Shown: piece after piece, positions 1 to 8,997 of the stretch | Position numbering within the stretch: the first letter of the stretch is position 1 | Layout of the letters: the number at the start of each line of letters is the position of its first letter | Assembly (NCBI RefSeq): GCF_003388735.1 | Contig: NZ_QUBQ01000002.1 | Coordinates: 124,001 to 188,000, forward strand | Source: Paenibacillus paeoniae | GTDB taxonomy: Bacteria; Bacillota; Bacilli; Paenibacillales; Paenibacillaceae | Length of the DNA: 64,000 nucleotides | Reading direction: 5' to 3' | Program-made: the position numbers and the translations under genes | The notes under the pieces: generated by a model | What the model saw: the letters and a program-made list of their open reading frames with translations, nothing else | The model's database searches: none | Told to the model about the DNA's origin: nothing

Positions 1-709
1 GCTTATCGTTGGTCAGCGTAACGACATCCGCCGCTTCCTTCACAGCATCTTGCGCATTGCCCATCGCAACCCCAAGACCGGCCTCGCGAATCGCCGCAAT
101 ATCATTCAGACTGTCGCCTGCCGCAACGACCTGGGACATCTCGATGCCCATCCACTCGCACAAATCCTTAAGCGCGCTCGCTTTTGATATGCCTAGCGGA
201 TTCAACTCGATATTTTGCAGGGATGAATTCGTAATTTCCAGCCCTCCCCAGCTCTGTACCTCAGCCAGAATAAGTTCTCTTGCCCGATCGTCTTCGGTGT
301 AATAGCCGAATTTGAGCCAGTTGAAGGAATCGTAGTTCTCTGAAGCATCGAACCAGCGTTCCTTGTTGTAAATCTCGCTAGTCGTATAGGCCCAGAACCA
401 TACTTCGGGATGCTGTTTTGCAAGCTCATGAAGCTGCTGCACATAGAGTGGACTTAGCTCCGTTCGCTTGTATAACACATGCGGCTGTGTCCAAACCTCG
501 CCGCCATTAACCGTAATCATTGGCGTCGTCAGCTTAAGCTGCTCTGCAAAAGGCAAAGCGCTGGCGAAGCCTCTGCCCGTGGAGAAGCTGACCGTGATGC
601 CTGCATCAAGCGCTCGCTGCACCCATTCGGCATTCTCTGCGCTAATCTCGCTTTGCTCGTTCAATAGCGTTCCGTCCATATCCAGTGCAATCAATTTGTA
701 CTTCGTCAT
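1..709 (-). CDS. Cof-type HAD-family phosphatase, 3' end outside window
   Basis: The reading frame is open from an ATG at 707-709 to the left edge, giving 236 residues with the C-terminus missing. A GGAG ribosome binding site precedes the ATG. The N-terminus (MTKYKLIALDMDGTLLNE) carries HAD motif I, DxDGT. STGR fits motif II, and AAGDSLNDIAAIREAGLGVA near the visible end is the Cof-type motif IV region followed by VAMGNA. The Cof cap insertion lies between them. Members dephosphorylate small metabolites such as sugar phosphates or flavin intermediates in the cytosol; the substrate cannot be read from the sequence. It lies just past the mnt operon terminator in the same orientation, so it probably has its own promoter. 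Confidence 0.88.
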   Translation of the reverse strand, partial: MTKYKLIALDMDGTLLNEQSEISAENAEWVQRALDAGITVSFSTGRGFASALPFAEQLKLTTPMITVNGGEVWTQPHVLYKRTELSPLYVQQLHELAKQHPEVWFWAYTTSEIYNKERWFDASENYDSFNWLKFGYYTEDDRARELILAEVQSWGGLEITNSSLQNIELNPLGISKASALKDLCEWMGIEMSQVVAAGDSLNDIAAIREAGLGVAMGNAQDAVKEAADVVTLTNDK

Positions 710-771
710 GCTGCCCATCTCCTTATCCGTTCCTGACGTACCAGCCTATTTTAACACATAAAGGGCCGAAA

Positions 772-820
772 CCAAACGAAAAAGAGACCGTCCATCCGGT
801 AAGCCGGGGACGATCTCTTA
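772..820 (-). terminator. Rho-independent terminator after the manganese ABC operon
   Basis: On the minus strand a stem starting AAGAGATCGTCC and closing near GGACGGTCTCTT is followed by a T-rich run. It lies 16 bases past the stop of the last permease gene. Confidence 0.7.
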
Positions 821-835
821 TCGACATCCTACTCG

Positions 836-1720
836 TTATACATTCACAGATGAAGCCAATGAGCGCTGTCTCAGCTTGCGAATAACCAATCCGTGAGACG
901 GCGAGAACAGGAAAGCCATAATGAAAAGAAGACCTGCCGCACACACCATACAGCCCGCAATCGAGGCATCCAACACAACCGATACTCCATAACCCAGAAT
1001 CGTGCTTGCCACGCCGACCGCAACGCTAATCAGAATCATGCTGCCAAGCTTGTCGGTTAGCAGATAAGCGGTTGATGCCGGGATAATAAGCATCCCTACG
1101 ACAAGAATGGCGCCTACGCTCTCGAAGGAGCTGACCGTAGCCATGGAGACCAGCCCCATAAGCAGATAGTGGAAGAATGCGACTGGGATACCGATTGCTG
1201 CGGCAAGCGCCGGATCGAAGGAACACAGCTTGAACTGCTTGTAGAACAACCCGATTACGGCGATAATTACGACTAGCGTAACACCGAGCAGCCATACAGC
1301 CTTTGGACCCAGGCTGACGCCCCCGATCTCCCACACGTTCCAATGGACAAATGCAATCTCGCCATACAGGATTGCGTCCTGATCCAGATGCACTTGCCTT
1401 GCAAACAAGCTGACCAGAATAACGCCGATGGCGAACAACGCTGTAAACACAACACCGATCGAGGCATCCGACTGAATGCCGCTCCGCTGGAACATACCAA
1501 TCAAGAAAGTCGTCAGCACGCCGAATACTAACGCGGCGAACATCATCAGCAAGGAATCCCTGGAGCCGCTAATTAGAAAAGCAATGACAATACCCGGCAT
1601 TACGGAGTGACTGATGGCATCTCCGATCATGGCCATCTTGCGAAGAACGAGAAAGACGCCGACAATGCCGCAGCATGCTGCAACTAGCGATCCCGTCAGT
1701 AATATCCAAAAGTCGCTCAT
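836..1720 (-). CDS. mntD: Manganese/zinc ABC transporter permease (second membrane subunit)
   Basis: This 294-residue polytopic membrane protein belongs to the ABC-3 (TroC/TroD, MntC/MntD, ZnuB) permease family. Recognisable family segments are the N-terminal GIVGVFLVLRKMAMIGDAIS stretch and the FDPALAAAIGIP block. Its ATG overlaps the stop of the upstream permease in an ATGA arrangement, so the two are translationally coupled, and AAAGGAG precedes the start. As the last of four genes (binding protein, ATPase, two permeases) it would form a heteromeric channel with the preceding permease. The MntR-like operator upstream of the operon favours manganese over zinc as substrate. Confidence 0.88.
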   Translation of the reverse strand: MSDFWILLTGSLVAACCGIVGVFLVLRKMAMIGDAISHSVMPGIVIAFLISGSRDSLLMMFAALVFGVLTTFLIGMFQRSGIQSDASIGVVFTALFAIGVILVSLFARQVHLDQDAILYGEIAFVHWNVWEIGGVSLGPKAVWLLGVTLVVIIAVIGLFYKQFKLCSFDPALAAAIGIPVAFFHYLLMGLVSMATVSSFESVGAILVVGMLIIPASTAYLLTDKLGSMILISVAVGVASTILGYGVSVVLDASIAGCMVCAAGLLFIMAFLFSPSHGLVIRKLRQRSLASSVNV

Positions 1721-2655
1721 ATAGCCGTCTCTCCTTTCATCCGTTCAGCGCGCAACTCCCCCTCCATCATGTAGCGTTTTTTCACACGCTGACGAAGCAG
1801 CCGCTTTGCGACCAGGCCACGCTGAGGGCCGAATAATATCGAAAGCAGGAAAAACGCTGTTGCAGCCAGCACCGTTACAGGTCCTGTCGGCAGATTGGAT
1901 ACCGAGGAGCTGATCCAGGTGCCAAGCGCGCCGCTAAGCGCTCCGAACATTCCCGATAGGGCAACCATTACACCCAGACGATTCGTCCAGTATCTGGCCG
2001 ATACAGCAGGTGTGATCAATAGAGCGGCAATCAGCACGACGCCAACCGCCTGTATGCCTACAACTACAGCTACAACAACAAGCAGCATAAGCAGCTGTTC
2101 CAGAAAGGCTACGGGGTAGCCGAGTCCTTTGGCAAAACCGGGATCGAACGAAATCAGCTTGAACTGCTTGAACAGCAAGGTGCAGATCGTTACAAGCGCT
2201 GCCGATATAATGGACATCGTCACCACATCAGACCCCACCATCGCTGCCGCTTGCCCGAACAGAAATTTATCAAGTCCCGCTTGATTGCCGTAAGCTCCAT
2301 GTTGGATAAAAGTAAGCAGGACTATGCCGAGTCCAAAAAACGTCGATAATACGATACCGAGCGCCGCATCTTGCTTCAATCTGGAGTGGCGCGTAATAAA
2401 ACCGATTCCGAAGGTTGCAATGACGCCCGCAATTCCCGCGCCGATCAGAAACACGCCAATCGACTTGATACCGGTCAGCATAAAAGCAATACAGATGCCG
2501 GGGAGCGCCGCATGCGCCAGCGTATCTCCGACAAGGCTTTGCTTACGAAGGTACGAGAAGCTTCCGATTACCCCGCTGCTAAGTCCCAGCAGCATGCAGC
2601 CAAAGAAGATCCACTGCATATTGGGATCGGCCAGCATGGACATGAAGTTCTTCAT
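1717..2655 (-). CDS. mntC: Manganese/zinc ABC transporter permease (first membrane subunit)
   Basis: A 312-residue ABC-3 family permease with about eight hydrophobic segments. It contains the family block [18 protein letters not shown] and an [13 protein letters not shown] stretch parallel to that of its neighbour. The C-terminal tail is basic and probably cytosolic. The ATG overlaps the ATPase stop by four bases and its own stop overlaps the next start by four, so the three genes form a tightly coupled unit. Role by family: half of the inner-membrane pore for Mn(II) or Zn(II) uptake. Confidence 0.88.
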   Translation of the reverse strand: MKNFMSMLADPNMQWIFFGCMLLGLSSGVIGSFSYLRKQSLVGDTLAHAALPGICIAFMLTGIKSIGVFLIGAGIAGVIATFGIGFITRHSRLKQDAALGIVLSTFFGLGIVLLTFIQHGAYGNQAGLDKFLFGQAAAMVGSDVVTMSIISAALVTICTLLFKQFKLISFDPGFAKGLGYPVAFLEQLLMLLVVVAVVVGIQAVGVVLIAALLITPAVSARYWTNRLGVMVALSGMFGALSGALGTWISSSVSNLPTGPVTVLAATAFFLLSILFGPQRGLVAKRLLRQRVKKRYMMEGELRAERMKGETAI

Positions 2656-3437
2656 AACCGCTCACCTCTGCCCTGATCCAGGAAAGCCAATCTTCCGCCG
2701 TAAGTGCGTTGGAGCTTTTCTTGAGTGAATGTGTCGGCTGTCGGGCCGAACGCCTGCAATTCCACATTCAGAAGCAATACGGAGTCAAAGTATTGCTCTA
2801 CCGTCGCCAGATCATGATGAACAACAATGACCGTCTTCCCTTGCTTCTTCAACTCTTGCAGAAGCGTAATAATCGCTTTCTCCGTGGCCGCATCAACACC
2901 TGCGAAAGGTTCATCCATAAAATACAGCTTGGCGTTCTGCGCTAGCGCTCTTGCCAGAAATACGCGCTGCTGCTGTCCGCCTGACAGCTGGCTGATTTGC
3001 CGATCGGCGAACTCCGCCATTCCGACCTTTTCCAGACATTCCAGTGCAAAAGCCTTATCCTTCCCTCTAGGCCGGCCAAACCAGCCGAGCCTGCCGTACG
3101 TTCCCATCAGCACAACATCAAGTGCGTTCGTAGGAAAATCCCAATCCACGGACTCCCGCTGCGGCACGTAGCCGATCAGCTTGCGTTGCTCCTTATATGA
3201 CTTGCCATACACGAGCACTTCCCCGCTTATCGACGGAATAAGACCAAGCGCCGCCTTCATCATCGTCGATTTCCCTGCTCCGTTCGGTCCGATAATGCCG
3301 ATTAGCTCGCCTTCTTTCACTTGAAAGGAGACGTTCCGAAGAACAGGCTTTTTTTGATAAGCTACACTAAGTCCGCTAATGGTCAATGGCGCCGCGGCCT
3401 CGCTTGCCGTATATTCTTTATTTGCTGTCTGACTCAT
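2652..3437 (-). CDS. mntB: Manganese/zinc ABC transporter ATP-binding protein
   Basis: A 261-residue ABC ATPase. Visible motifs are Walker [10 protein letters not shown], the Q-loop region [12 protein letters not shown] typical of Mn/Zn ATPases, signature LSGGQQQR, Walker [13 protein letters not shown] and the switch histidine in VVHHDL. I chose the ATG at 3435-3437 ([10 protein letters not shown]), which has GGGAG eight bases upstream, over an in-frame GTG nine bases earlier that would overlap the ribosome binding site. It hydrolyses ATP to drive metal import through the two downstream permeases. Confidence 0.9.
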   Translation of the reverse strand: MSQTANKEYTASEAAAPLTISGLSVAYQKKPVLRNVSFQVKEGELIGIIGPNGAGKSTMMKAALGLIPSISGEVLVYGKSYKEQRKLIGYVPQRESVDWDFPTNALDVVLMGTYGRLGWFGRPRGKDKAFALECLEKVGMAEFADRQISQLSGGQQQRVFLARALAQNAKLYFMDEPFAGVDAATEKAIITLLQELKKQGKTVIVVHHDLATVEQYFDSVLLLNVELQAFGPTADTFTQEKLQRTYGGRLAFLDQGRGERL

Positions 3438-3469
3438 TAAGGCCACTCCCTCTCTTTAACATCCCGTAT

Positions 3470-4435
3470 TTATTTCAACGATTCTACAATCGTATCTACA
3501 TTATGTCTGACCATGCCAAGATAGGTTCCTTCAGGCGTTCCTGCATCACCCATGGCGTCGGAGAACAATTCCCCTCCAATATGAACCTCGTGACCAAGCT
3601 TCTTGGCTCCTTCAATGACGGATTCGATAGACTTCGAGGATACGCTGGACTCGATGAACACTGCCTTAATGGCATTGTCGACCAAAAAGTCCCGCAGCTC
3701 GCTTACGTCCCTAGAGCCATATTCCGACATCGTATTCATGCCCTGCAGACCTGTTACTTGCAACCCGTATGCTTTGCCAAAATATCCGAAAGCATCATGT
3801 GCAGTAACTAAAATGCGGCTCTTCTCCGGGATCGAAGCAATCTGCTCACGCGCATATGCGTCAAGCTTTTCCATCTCCTCCAGATAAGCGCTGGCATTAG
3901 CTTTAAATTGCTCGGCATGTGCCGGATCCTTCTCGATGAGCGCGTCCCTTATCACTTCTACTGCAGACATCCAGAGCTTCACATCGAACCAGATATGCGG
4001 ATCATGAGTAGCTTCACCTGTCGCAGCAGGATCGCTTAGCAACTGGGCTTCAATCAATTTGGATGCAACTGCTACAACCGGCTTGCTCTTCTCCAGCTTC
4101 TCAAAGATTTCTCCCATCTTGCCTTCCAGATGAAGACCGTTGTAGAAAATAATATCTGCGTGATCAAGCTTTCTGACATCGCCTTGTGATGCCTTATATA
4201 GATGGGGATCGATTCCCGGCCCCATTAATCCCGTTACTTCTACATAATCTCCGCCAACCTGCTTCGCTACATCTGCTATCATGCCGGTTGTCGCCGTAAT
4301 GCGCAGCTTGCCGCTGTCATTCGTGCCGCCAGTTGAACTGCTGCATGCGGACATTGTCACGACTGATACGATCAGGAATGTCAGAGTGATTATTAATCGC
4401 TCCATGGCTGAATTGCCGAATATACGTAACTGCAT
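3470..4435 (-). CDS. mntA: Metal-binding lipoprotein of manganese ABC transporter (cluster A-1, TroA/MntA family)
   Basis: A 321-residue extracytoplasmic solute-binding protein. The hydrophobic N-terminus ends in TMSAC, a lipobox, so the mature protein is probably anchored through this cysteine. Metal ligands of the family are visible: histidine in GIDPHLYKAS, histidine in HDPHIWFD, a Glu in the SEYGSRDVSEL/VFIESSVSSK region and Asp in GGELFSDAMG. The ATG at 4433-4435 (MQLRIFGN) has GGGGAGG seven bases upstream and is preferred to a longer frame. It is the first gene of the operon, downstream of an MntR-like box. Manganese specificity is inferred from that box. Confidence 0.9.
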   Translation of the reverse strand: MQLRIFGNSAMERLIITLTFLIVSVVTMSACSSSTGGTNDSGKLRITATTGMIADVAKQVGGDYVEVTGLMGPGIDPHLYKASQGDVRKLDHADIIFYNGLHLEGKMGEIFEKLEKSKPVVAVASKLIEAQLLSDPAATGEATHDPHIWFDVKLWMSAVEVIRDALIEKDPAHAEQFKANASAYLEEMEKLDAYAREQIASIPEKSRILVTAHDAFGYFGKAYGLQVTGLQGMNTMSEYGSRDVSELRDFLVDNAIKAVFIESSVSSKSIESVIEGAKKLGHEVHIGGELFSDAMGDAGTPEGTYLGMVRHNVDTIVESLK

Positions 4436-4525
4436 AAGTATGCCTCCCCATAAGCCAATCACGATAACTACTAAAGAGTTGGATTTGCCCCTGTCAATTT
4501 TATTTAGCCTAACGCCTCTTTTTTA

Positions 4526-4558
4526 ATAATACACAAAAAAGTTTCTCTTATGCAACAT
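4526..4558 (-). promoter_or_regulatory. mnt promoter with MntR-like operator
   Basis: Reading the minus strand, TTGCAT (4550-4555) and TATTAT (4526-4531) are separated by 18 bases and make a sigma-A promoter. The -35 element lies inside TTGCATAAGAGAAACTT, which closely resembles MntR operators of Bacillus as I recall them (TTTGCATGAGGGAAACT type). Binding of Mn-loaded MntR here would block RNA polymerase. Seen: promoter spacing and box. Inferred: regulator identity; no mntR gene is in the window. Confidence 0.72.
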
Positions 4559-4660
4559 TTATTTTATGGTACAGCCTCCAGGTTGAATCCGCGATAACAG
4601 ACCAACCAGTAATTGTGACGTTAACTGGTTAATAATCATTGAAAATCTTTAAACAAAATG

Positions 4661-4703
4661 AAAATAGCGACACCAGAGAATGCTTCCCTGGTATCGCTAT
4701 TTC
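4661..4703. terminator. Bidirectional hairpin downstream of PBP2 gene
   Basis: AAATAGCGA and TCGCTATTT flank inner CCAGAG/CCCTGG arms around a short loop. In the minus direction it is followed by TTTTCATTTTG. It separates the PBP2 gene from the mnt promoter. Confidence 0.7.
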
Positions 4704-4745
4704 ATTTCTCTTCCGTCCTGCAACCCATTTGCTATGCTGATAGCA

Positions 4746-4781
4746 CGAACTTCTTATCGAACTTCTTATCGAACTTCTTAT
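4746..4781 (-). repeat. Three tandem copies of a 12-bp unit directly after the PBP2 stop
   Basis: The unit CGAACTTCTTAT is repeated exactly at 4746-4757, 4758-4769 and 4770-4781. On the coding (minus) strand, in frame with the PBP2 gene and one codon beyond its TAG, it would read DKKF three times, then VLSA and a second stop at 4732-4734. The period is a multiple of three. Confidence 0.9.
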
Positions 4782-4782
4782 C

Positions 4783-6840
4783 CTATTGATCTTCAGACGA
4801 ATCGTTCTGCGATTGAGACAGCTTGGCTTTCAGCGCTTTGTTAGGCACGCCCGTAAGACCAATCTCCGCATCGTAGGCATCGAAGATTTTTCTGGCAATA
4901 GGAGCCGCGCCGTAACCGCCGAAGCCGCCATCCGGCACAACGACTGCAACTGCAAGCTTAGGCTTGTCCGCTGGCGCGTATGCGATGAATACCGCATTGT
5001 TCGCGCGGCGCTTCGATACCTCTTGCTCGGATGTACCCGTCTTCCGGTTGAACTTATGCTCAAAGCCTTCGAAGCCCTGCACTTCAACCTTGGACATGCC
5101 CGTCTCGATTTCCTTCCAATAAGCATCCGGAATGTCGATTTTATTGAGGATCTCAGGCGTATATCCTTGTATGACATTGCCATCGGCATCGCGTATTTCA
5201 TTAACGAACTGCGGCTTAACCCGCTCTCCTCTGCTCGCTAGCGTCGCGACGTACTGAGCTAACTGCAACGTCGTATAACGACCCTGTTGACCGAAGGACG
5301 CTTGTACCAATGCAGATTGCGCGCTCGCGCGCTCTGCCTCGCCGAAGTATTCGATGACCCCGGCCAACTCTCCGGGCAGCCCGCTCCCCGTCAAGACGCC
5401 AAGACCGAATTGCTTCATGTATTCGTCCCATATCTCTACGCTGGACTTGCCGTTCACCGGCCCGCGCATGTACAAGGCATTTCCTATCATCGACGCCATA
5501 AATGGGTTGGATGATTTTTCGATCGCTTTTGCACCGTCGATGTATCCGAATACTTTGCCCTGCGAGTTACCGATCCGCACCTGATGCGTGCCGGCCTTCC
5601 CATAATAAAACGCTCCGGTGTCATTATATCTGGTCGATGTCGAAAAGAGTCCTTCGTTCAACCCTAGCAATACCGTGAGCGGCTTCATTGTGGAGCCAAG
5701 CGGGACGATGGAGGAAGGATGACGATTCCGCTCCTCAGTCGTCTTGTAAGGCCCGTAGACGGTACGAATGGTACCGTTCGACAGTACGTAGCCGAAGTTC
5801 TCATAATCCTCCGGGCTAATACGCCCGCCTGCCCATATGTTCGGATCATAGTCAGGCATGCTGGCCATCGCCACCACTTTGCCCGTATCCACTTCCATCG
5901 CGACAGCAAATCCCGTCTGGGCATACTCCGCACGCTCATATTTGTTGCTCGATGTTCTGATCTTCTCCAGATGGGTCATAATTGCGTCTTCCGTCTGTAG
6001 CTGAACATCCTTGTTAATCGTCAAGTAAAGGTCTGAGCCCTTCTCCGGATTCGTGATCCGCATCGGCCCGATAATATGCTCCTGATTGTTAATCGGATAG
6101 GTCTTCAACCCATTCTTGCCGCGAAGCACATCCTGATACATGAACTCCAGCCCGTCAAGACCAACCTCTTCCTCTTCCAAATATCTCAATGTGGGATCTG
6201 TCTCGTTCATCTTGTTCTTATAGAACTCGTTATCCTGGCGTACGCCTTTATATTTCTTCAAATAACCGACGAGTTGTACCGCGACGGAGCTCTTATCGTA
6301 ATTACGGACGCTCTCCTCCATGATTTCAATGCCAGTGAAATTCGACATATTTTCCATAAAGTAAGCCACTTCTTCATTCGTCAGCCCCGACTTGATCCGT
6401 CTAGGTACATACAAATAGTTCCGTTGGAAATTCAAATCCATCTGGCGGATAATATCGTCCACCGACATCTCCAGCTTCGGATCGCCGAACTTCTGGAAGA
6501 CCTCTTCCAGCTTCTCCGCTGTCTCTATCGCAGCCTCATCATACTTCTTCGATCTCGTACTTGGCTGAATGCTGTAATAGAGCGACTGTGTCGACGTCGA
6601 GTAGGCAATTGGATAGCCGTTCGCATCATAGATATTGCCCCGTATCGGCGGTATCTGGTTTTTCCTCGTGCTCGTATCTACCCCGATTGCGCTAAGCTGC
6701 GGACCTTCTACGAACTGCAGCACCGCTAATCTGACGATCAGCAAACTAAACAGCGCAAATGTAATAAAGAAAAAAAAGTTCAAGCGGAATGTAAAATTCC
6801 GTCTTTTGTCTATTTCCCGCTTCTGCGGATCATCCTGCAT
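4783..6840 (-). CDS. Class B penicillin-binding protein (PBP2, elongasome transpeptidase)
   Basis: A 685-residue membrane-anchored DD-transpeptidase that cross-links peptidoglycan, most like rod-elongation PBP2/PbpA proteins. A single transmembrane segment (about residues 20-43) precedes a dimerisation domain containing IPPIRGNIYDANG. The transpeptidase motifs are S383-T-M-K386, S443-S-N445 and KTGT at 600-603. I start at ATG 6838-6840 (MQDDPQKREI), which has GGGAG eight bases upstream; longer in-frame TTG/GTG starts would overlap that site. The C-terminus ends in an acidic/polar tail SQNDSSEDQ, after which the frame continues past the TAG through a 12-bp repeat. Confidence 0.9.
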   Translation of the reverse strand: MQDDPQKREIDKRRNFTFRLNFFFFITFALFSLLIVRLAVLQFVEGPQLSAIGVDTSTRKNQIPPIRGNIYDANGYPIAYSTSTQSLYYSIQPSTRSKKYDEAAIETAEKLEEVFQKFGDPKLEMSVDDIIRQMDLNFQRNYLYVPRRIKSGLTNEEVAYFMENMSNFTGIEIMEESVRNYDKSSVAVQLVGYLKKYKGVRQDNEFYKNKMNETDPTLRYLEEEEVGLDGLEFMYQDVLRGKNGLKTYPINNQEHIIGPMRITNPEKGSDLYLTINKDVQLQTEDAIMTHLEKIRTSSNKYERAEYAQTGFAVAMEVDTGKVVAMASMPDYDPNIWAGGRISPEDYENFGYVLSNGTIRTVYGPYKTTEERNRHPSSIVPLGSTMKPLTVLLGLNEGLFSTSTRYNDTGAFYYGKAGTHQVRIGNSQGKVFGYIDGAKAIEKSSNPFMASMIGNALYMRGPVNGKSSVEIWDEYMKQFGLGVLTGSGLPGELAGVIEYFGEAERASAQSALVQASFGQQGRYTTLQLAQYVATLASRGERVKPQFVNEIRDADGNVIQGYTPEILNKIDIPDAYWKEIETGMSKVEVQGFEGFEHKFNRKTGTSEQEVSKRRANNAVFIAYAPADKPKLAVAVVVPDGGFGGYGAAPIARKIFDAYDAEIGLTGVPNKALKAKLSQSQNDSSEDQ

Positions 6841-6882
6841 GTTATCCACTCCCAATCCATGCAGGCGTAAGTAACCTGCAGG

Positions 6883-7332
6883 CTAACCGTTTTGCTTTGC
6901 TTGATCGATGAAAGTTTGGATAACACCGTCAATTTGGAATGTAATATATGGCGCGCCGTGAATGGATACTTTCACTTCCGACGCTCCTACTTCGCCTTTC
7001 AGCTCCACATTATTAGTCTTAACGGTATAGCTTCCATCCTTGTTCAAGCTGTAATTTGCGTCCTTCCCGTCTCCTACCATAACATTCAGCGCTTCCTGCT
7101 TCACATTGTCCATCACTTTCGAGCCAAGGCCCTTGACATCATCCAGCGAATACCCGCTGTACAGCACAAGTCCGATGACAAGCGCTGCTACGATTGCCCA
7201 TTTCACGACAGTCTTCACAATTCGAATGACCAAGAACAACACGACAAGCGCAATAACGAGCACCAGCCAGTTATCCTTGAAAAATGTCGTCCAAGTCTCC
7301 GTGTCATACGATGTAAAATCCAAAAAACTCAT
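6883..7332 (-). CDS. Small membrane protein of unknown function
   Basis: 149 residues. A hydrophobic region at about residues 18-57, probably two closely spaced membrane segments, is followed by a mainly beta-type soluble domain with a KDGSYTVKTNNVEL stretch. The start at 7330-7332 (MSFLDFTSYD) has GGAGGGG about six bases upstream, which decides against a longer frame. It lies 42 bases upstream of the PBP2 gene in the same orientation and may be cotranscribed with it, hinting at an envelope role. I do not recognise the family. Confidence 0.72.
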   Translation of the reverse strand: MSFLDFTSYDTETWTTFFKDNWLVLVIALVVLFLVIRIVKTVVKWAIVAALVIGLVLYSGYSLDDVKGLGSKVMDNVKQEALNVMVGDGKDANYSLNKDGSYTVKTNNVELKGEVGASEVKVSIHGAPYITFQIDGVIQTFIDQAKQNG

Positions 7333-7493
7333 TACGATCCCCTCCATTATATCTCGTACAAAACCCGATTACAAAATATTATAGCCTACGGGAGAGGGAG
7401 CGTAAACGCTCTCTTCCAGTACAGGCAGACATATCCTGTCCCATTGTCACGTACAAGTAGATAGAAGGCACCGAGCAAAGGAGATATTTGCCT

Positions 7494-8663
7494 ATGAAAA
7501 CCGCTGTTTGGCTTTATTTGTTCCTGTTCGTCGCGTTTTTTGATCTGCACGCACAATATCCGATTCTGACGCCGTTCGCAATCTCGATCGGGGCAGCGCC
7601 GTCATTCATCGGTTTGATGATGGGCATGTATTCGATTACTCACCTCCCTGGCAATCTGATTGCCGGATTCGGGGTTGACCGATACGGGAGCCGCTTGTTC
7701 ATCGTATTCAGTCTGCTTGCCGCCGGAGTCATCCTCCTGTTCCAATCACACGTAACTGACCCATGGCAGCTGTTGCTGCTTCGTTCAATCAGCGGCTTCG
7801 TGCTCGCCTTCCTGTCGCCTGCCTGCCTTGCGCTGCTGGCACGCCTTACAGATGATCCCAAGGAGCAAGGAAAGCTTATGGCGGGCAACGGTCTGGTCCA
7901 TACCCTTGCCTCTGTCGTATCTCCTGCGGCTGGCGCTTATCTGGTTGCCAAGATCGGATTTGCTGTCGCCTTCACTGTACTGGGATGGATCCTGGTCGTT
8001 ACGGCTATATGCGCACTCTTCTTCATTAAGGATATGAACCGCAAGCTCGACGCAAACAAGACGGCAGAAGGCGACGCTGTCTCTTCCTTGAAGAAGAAAC
8101 AATTGACCCCGTCCTTGCCCGCCTTGCCTTGGCTCATCTTCCTGCTTCCAGTAGGCATTAGCTGCGCTCAGGGCATCCTCTCCTTCGAGCTTCCGCTTAT
8201 GGCCAAGACCAAGGAAGCCATGATGACGACCGGCCTTCTCTTCTCCGTTATCAGTATTGGTGCTTTGATTACGCTGAGTATGATGTTTCTTAACCGGTTC
8301 CCATCCTTCCATCGTACATTATTTGGTTCGGTATGCCTGGCCCTGCTTTATTTCGGCATCGCAACGGATGTGCCATTGCCGTTGCCGGTCATGCTGCTCG
8401 GTATCGGGATGGCTAAGGGAATCGTATTGCCCGCCTTATCCACGCTTCTCATCGAGCTTAGCGGCGGCGCGCGCTATGGACGCACCTTCTCCATGTTGTC
8501 TATCGCCTTTTCGATTGGCGCCTTCCTCGGCCCTATGCTGGCAGGTCAACTGCGCGGACATGTATCCCCTTATTACATTGCGTTTCTCGGCTTAATGATT
8601 GGCCTTACTCTCCTGCCCTTCTACCGGATCAGGACGATGACGCCAAACACCCATTTTTCGTGA
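7494..8663 (+). CDS. Major facilitator superfamily transporter
   Basis: 389 residues with about twelve hydrophobic segments. The loop between segments 2 and 3 contains GFGVDRYGSRLF, the MFS motif A position, and a long charged central loop (DMNRKLDANKTAEGDAVSS) separates the two halves. The ATG at 7494 follows AAAGGAG by ten bases; an in-frame TTG two codons earlier is too close to that site. It is divergent from the preceding membrane-protein gene. Drug efflux or metabolite export cannot be distinguished from the sequence. Confidence 0.85.
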   Translation: MKTAVWLYLFLFVAFFDLHAQYPILTPFAISIGAAPSFIGLMMGMYSITHLPGNLIAGFGVDRYGSRLFIVFSLLAAGVILLFQSHVTDPWQLLLLRSISGFVLAFLSPACLALLARLTDDPKEQGKLMAGNGLVHTLASVVSPAAGAYLVAKIGFAVAFTVLGWILVVTAICALFFIKDMNRKLDANKTAEGDAVSSLKKKQLTPSLPALPWLIFLLPVGISCAQGILSFELPLMAKTKEAMMTTGLLFSVISIGALITLSMMFLNRFPSFHRTLFGSVCLALLYFGIATDVPLPLPVMLLGIGMAKGIVLPALSTLLIELSGGARYGRTFSMLSIAFSIGAFLGPMLAGQLRGHVSPYYIAFLGLMIGLTLLPFYRIRTMTPNTHFS

Positions 8664-8788
8664 GTATGGGTAAATGCACAAGGCATTCGTCTCCTCCGCA
8701 CATACTATACATTGTGTCAAACGACTACCACACTTCGAGGGCGAAGCAACAAACGCTCTCGCGTTGAATCAAGGAGAGGGGTGACTCC

Positions 8789-8899
8789 ATGGGAGGCGTA
8801 GATCACAGAGGCTTTGGTCATCACGGCCATAATAACGTAGGCACAATTCTTGTTCTGTTTATTCTGCTCGTCATCATTGTGTGTGCCGGTTTTTGGTAA
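8789..8899 (+). CDS. YjcZ-type small spore-associated peptide
   Basis: A 36-residue peptide. A glycine/histidine-rich N-terminus (MGGVDHRGFGHHGHNN) precedes one hydrophobic helix, VGTILVLFILLVIIVCAGFW. This architecture (short Gly-rich head, single membrane segment ending in a Gly/Phe motif) is that of the YjcZ family of sporulation peptides found across Bacillales. AAGGAGAGGGG lies at 8771-8781 before the ATG. A terminator follows directly, so the gene is monocistronic. Confidence 0.8.
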   Translation: MGGVDHRGFGHHGHNNVGTILVLFILLVIIVCAGFW

Positions 8900-8919
8900 G
8901 CCATAGATATCAATGAAGC

Positions 8920-8949
8920 AGCGGCCCGCTTATCGGGTCGTTTCTTTTT
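8920..8949 (+). terminator. Terminator of the YjcZ-type gene
   Basis: CGGCCCG and CGGGTCG (one G-T pair) around a short loop, followed by TTTCTTTTTATT. Confidence 0.75.
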
Positions 8950-8997
8950 ATTCCGGGGCGTACGATGGTACACTATAGTGGAACAGGGGGACTGAAC

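Noticed and set aside
8680..8710. Sigma-K or sigma-E promoter before the YjcZ-type gene
   Set aside because: CATACTATA fits a sigma-K -10, but no -35 element sits at the right distance.
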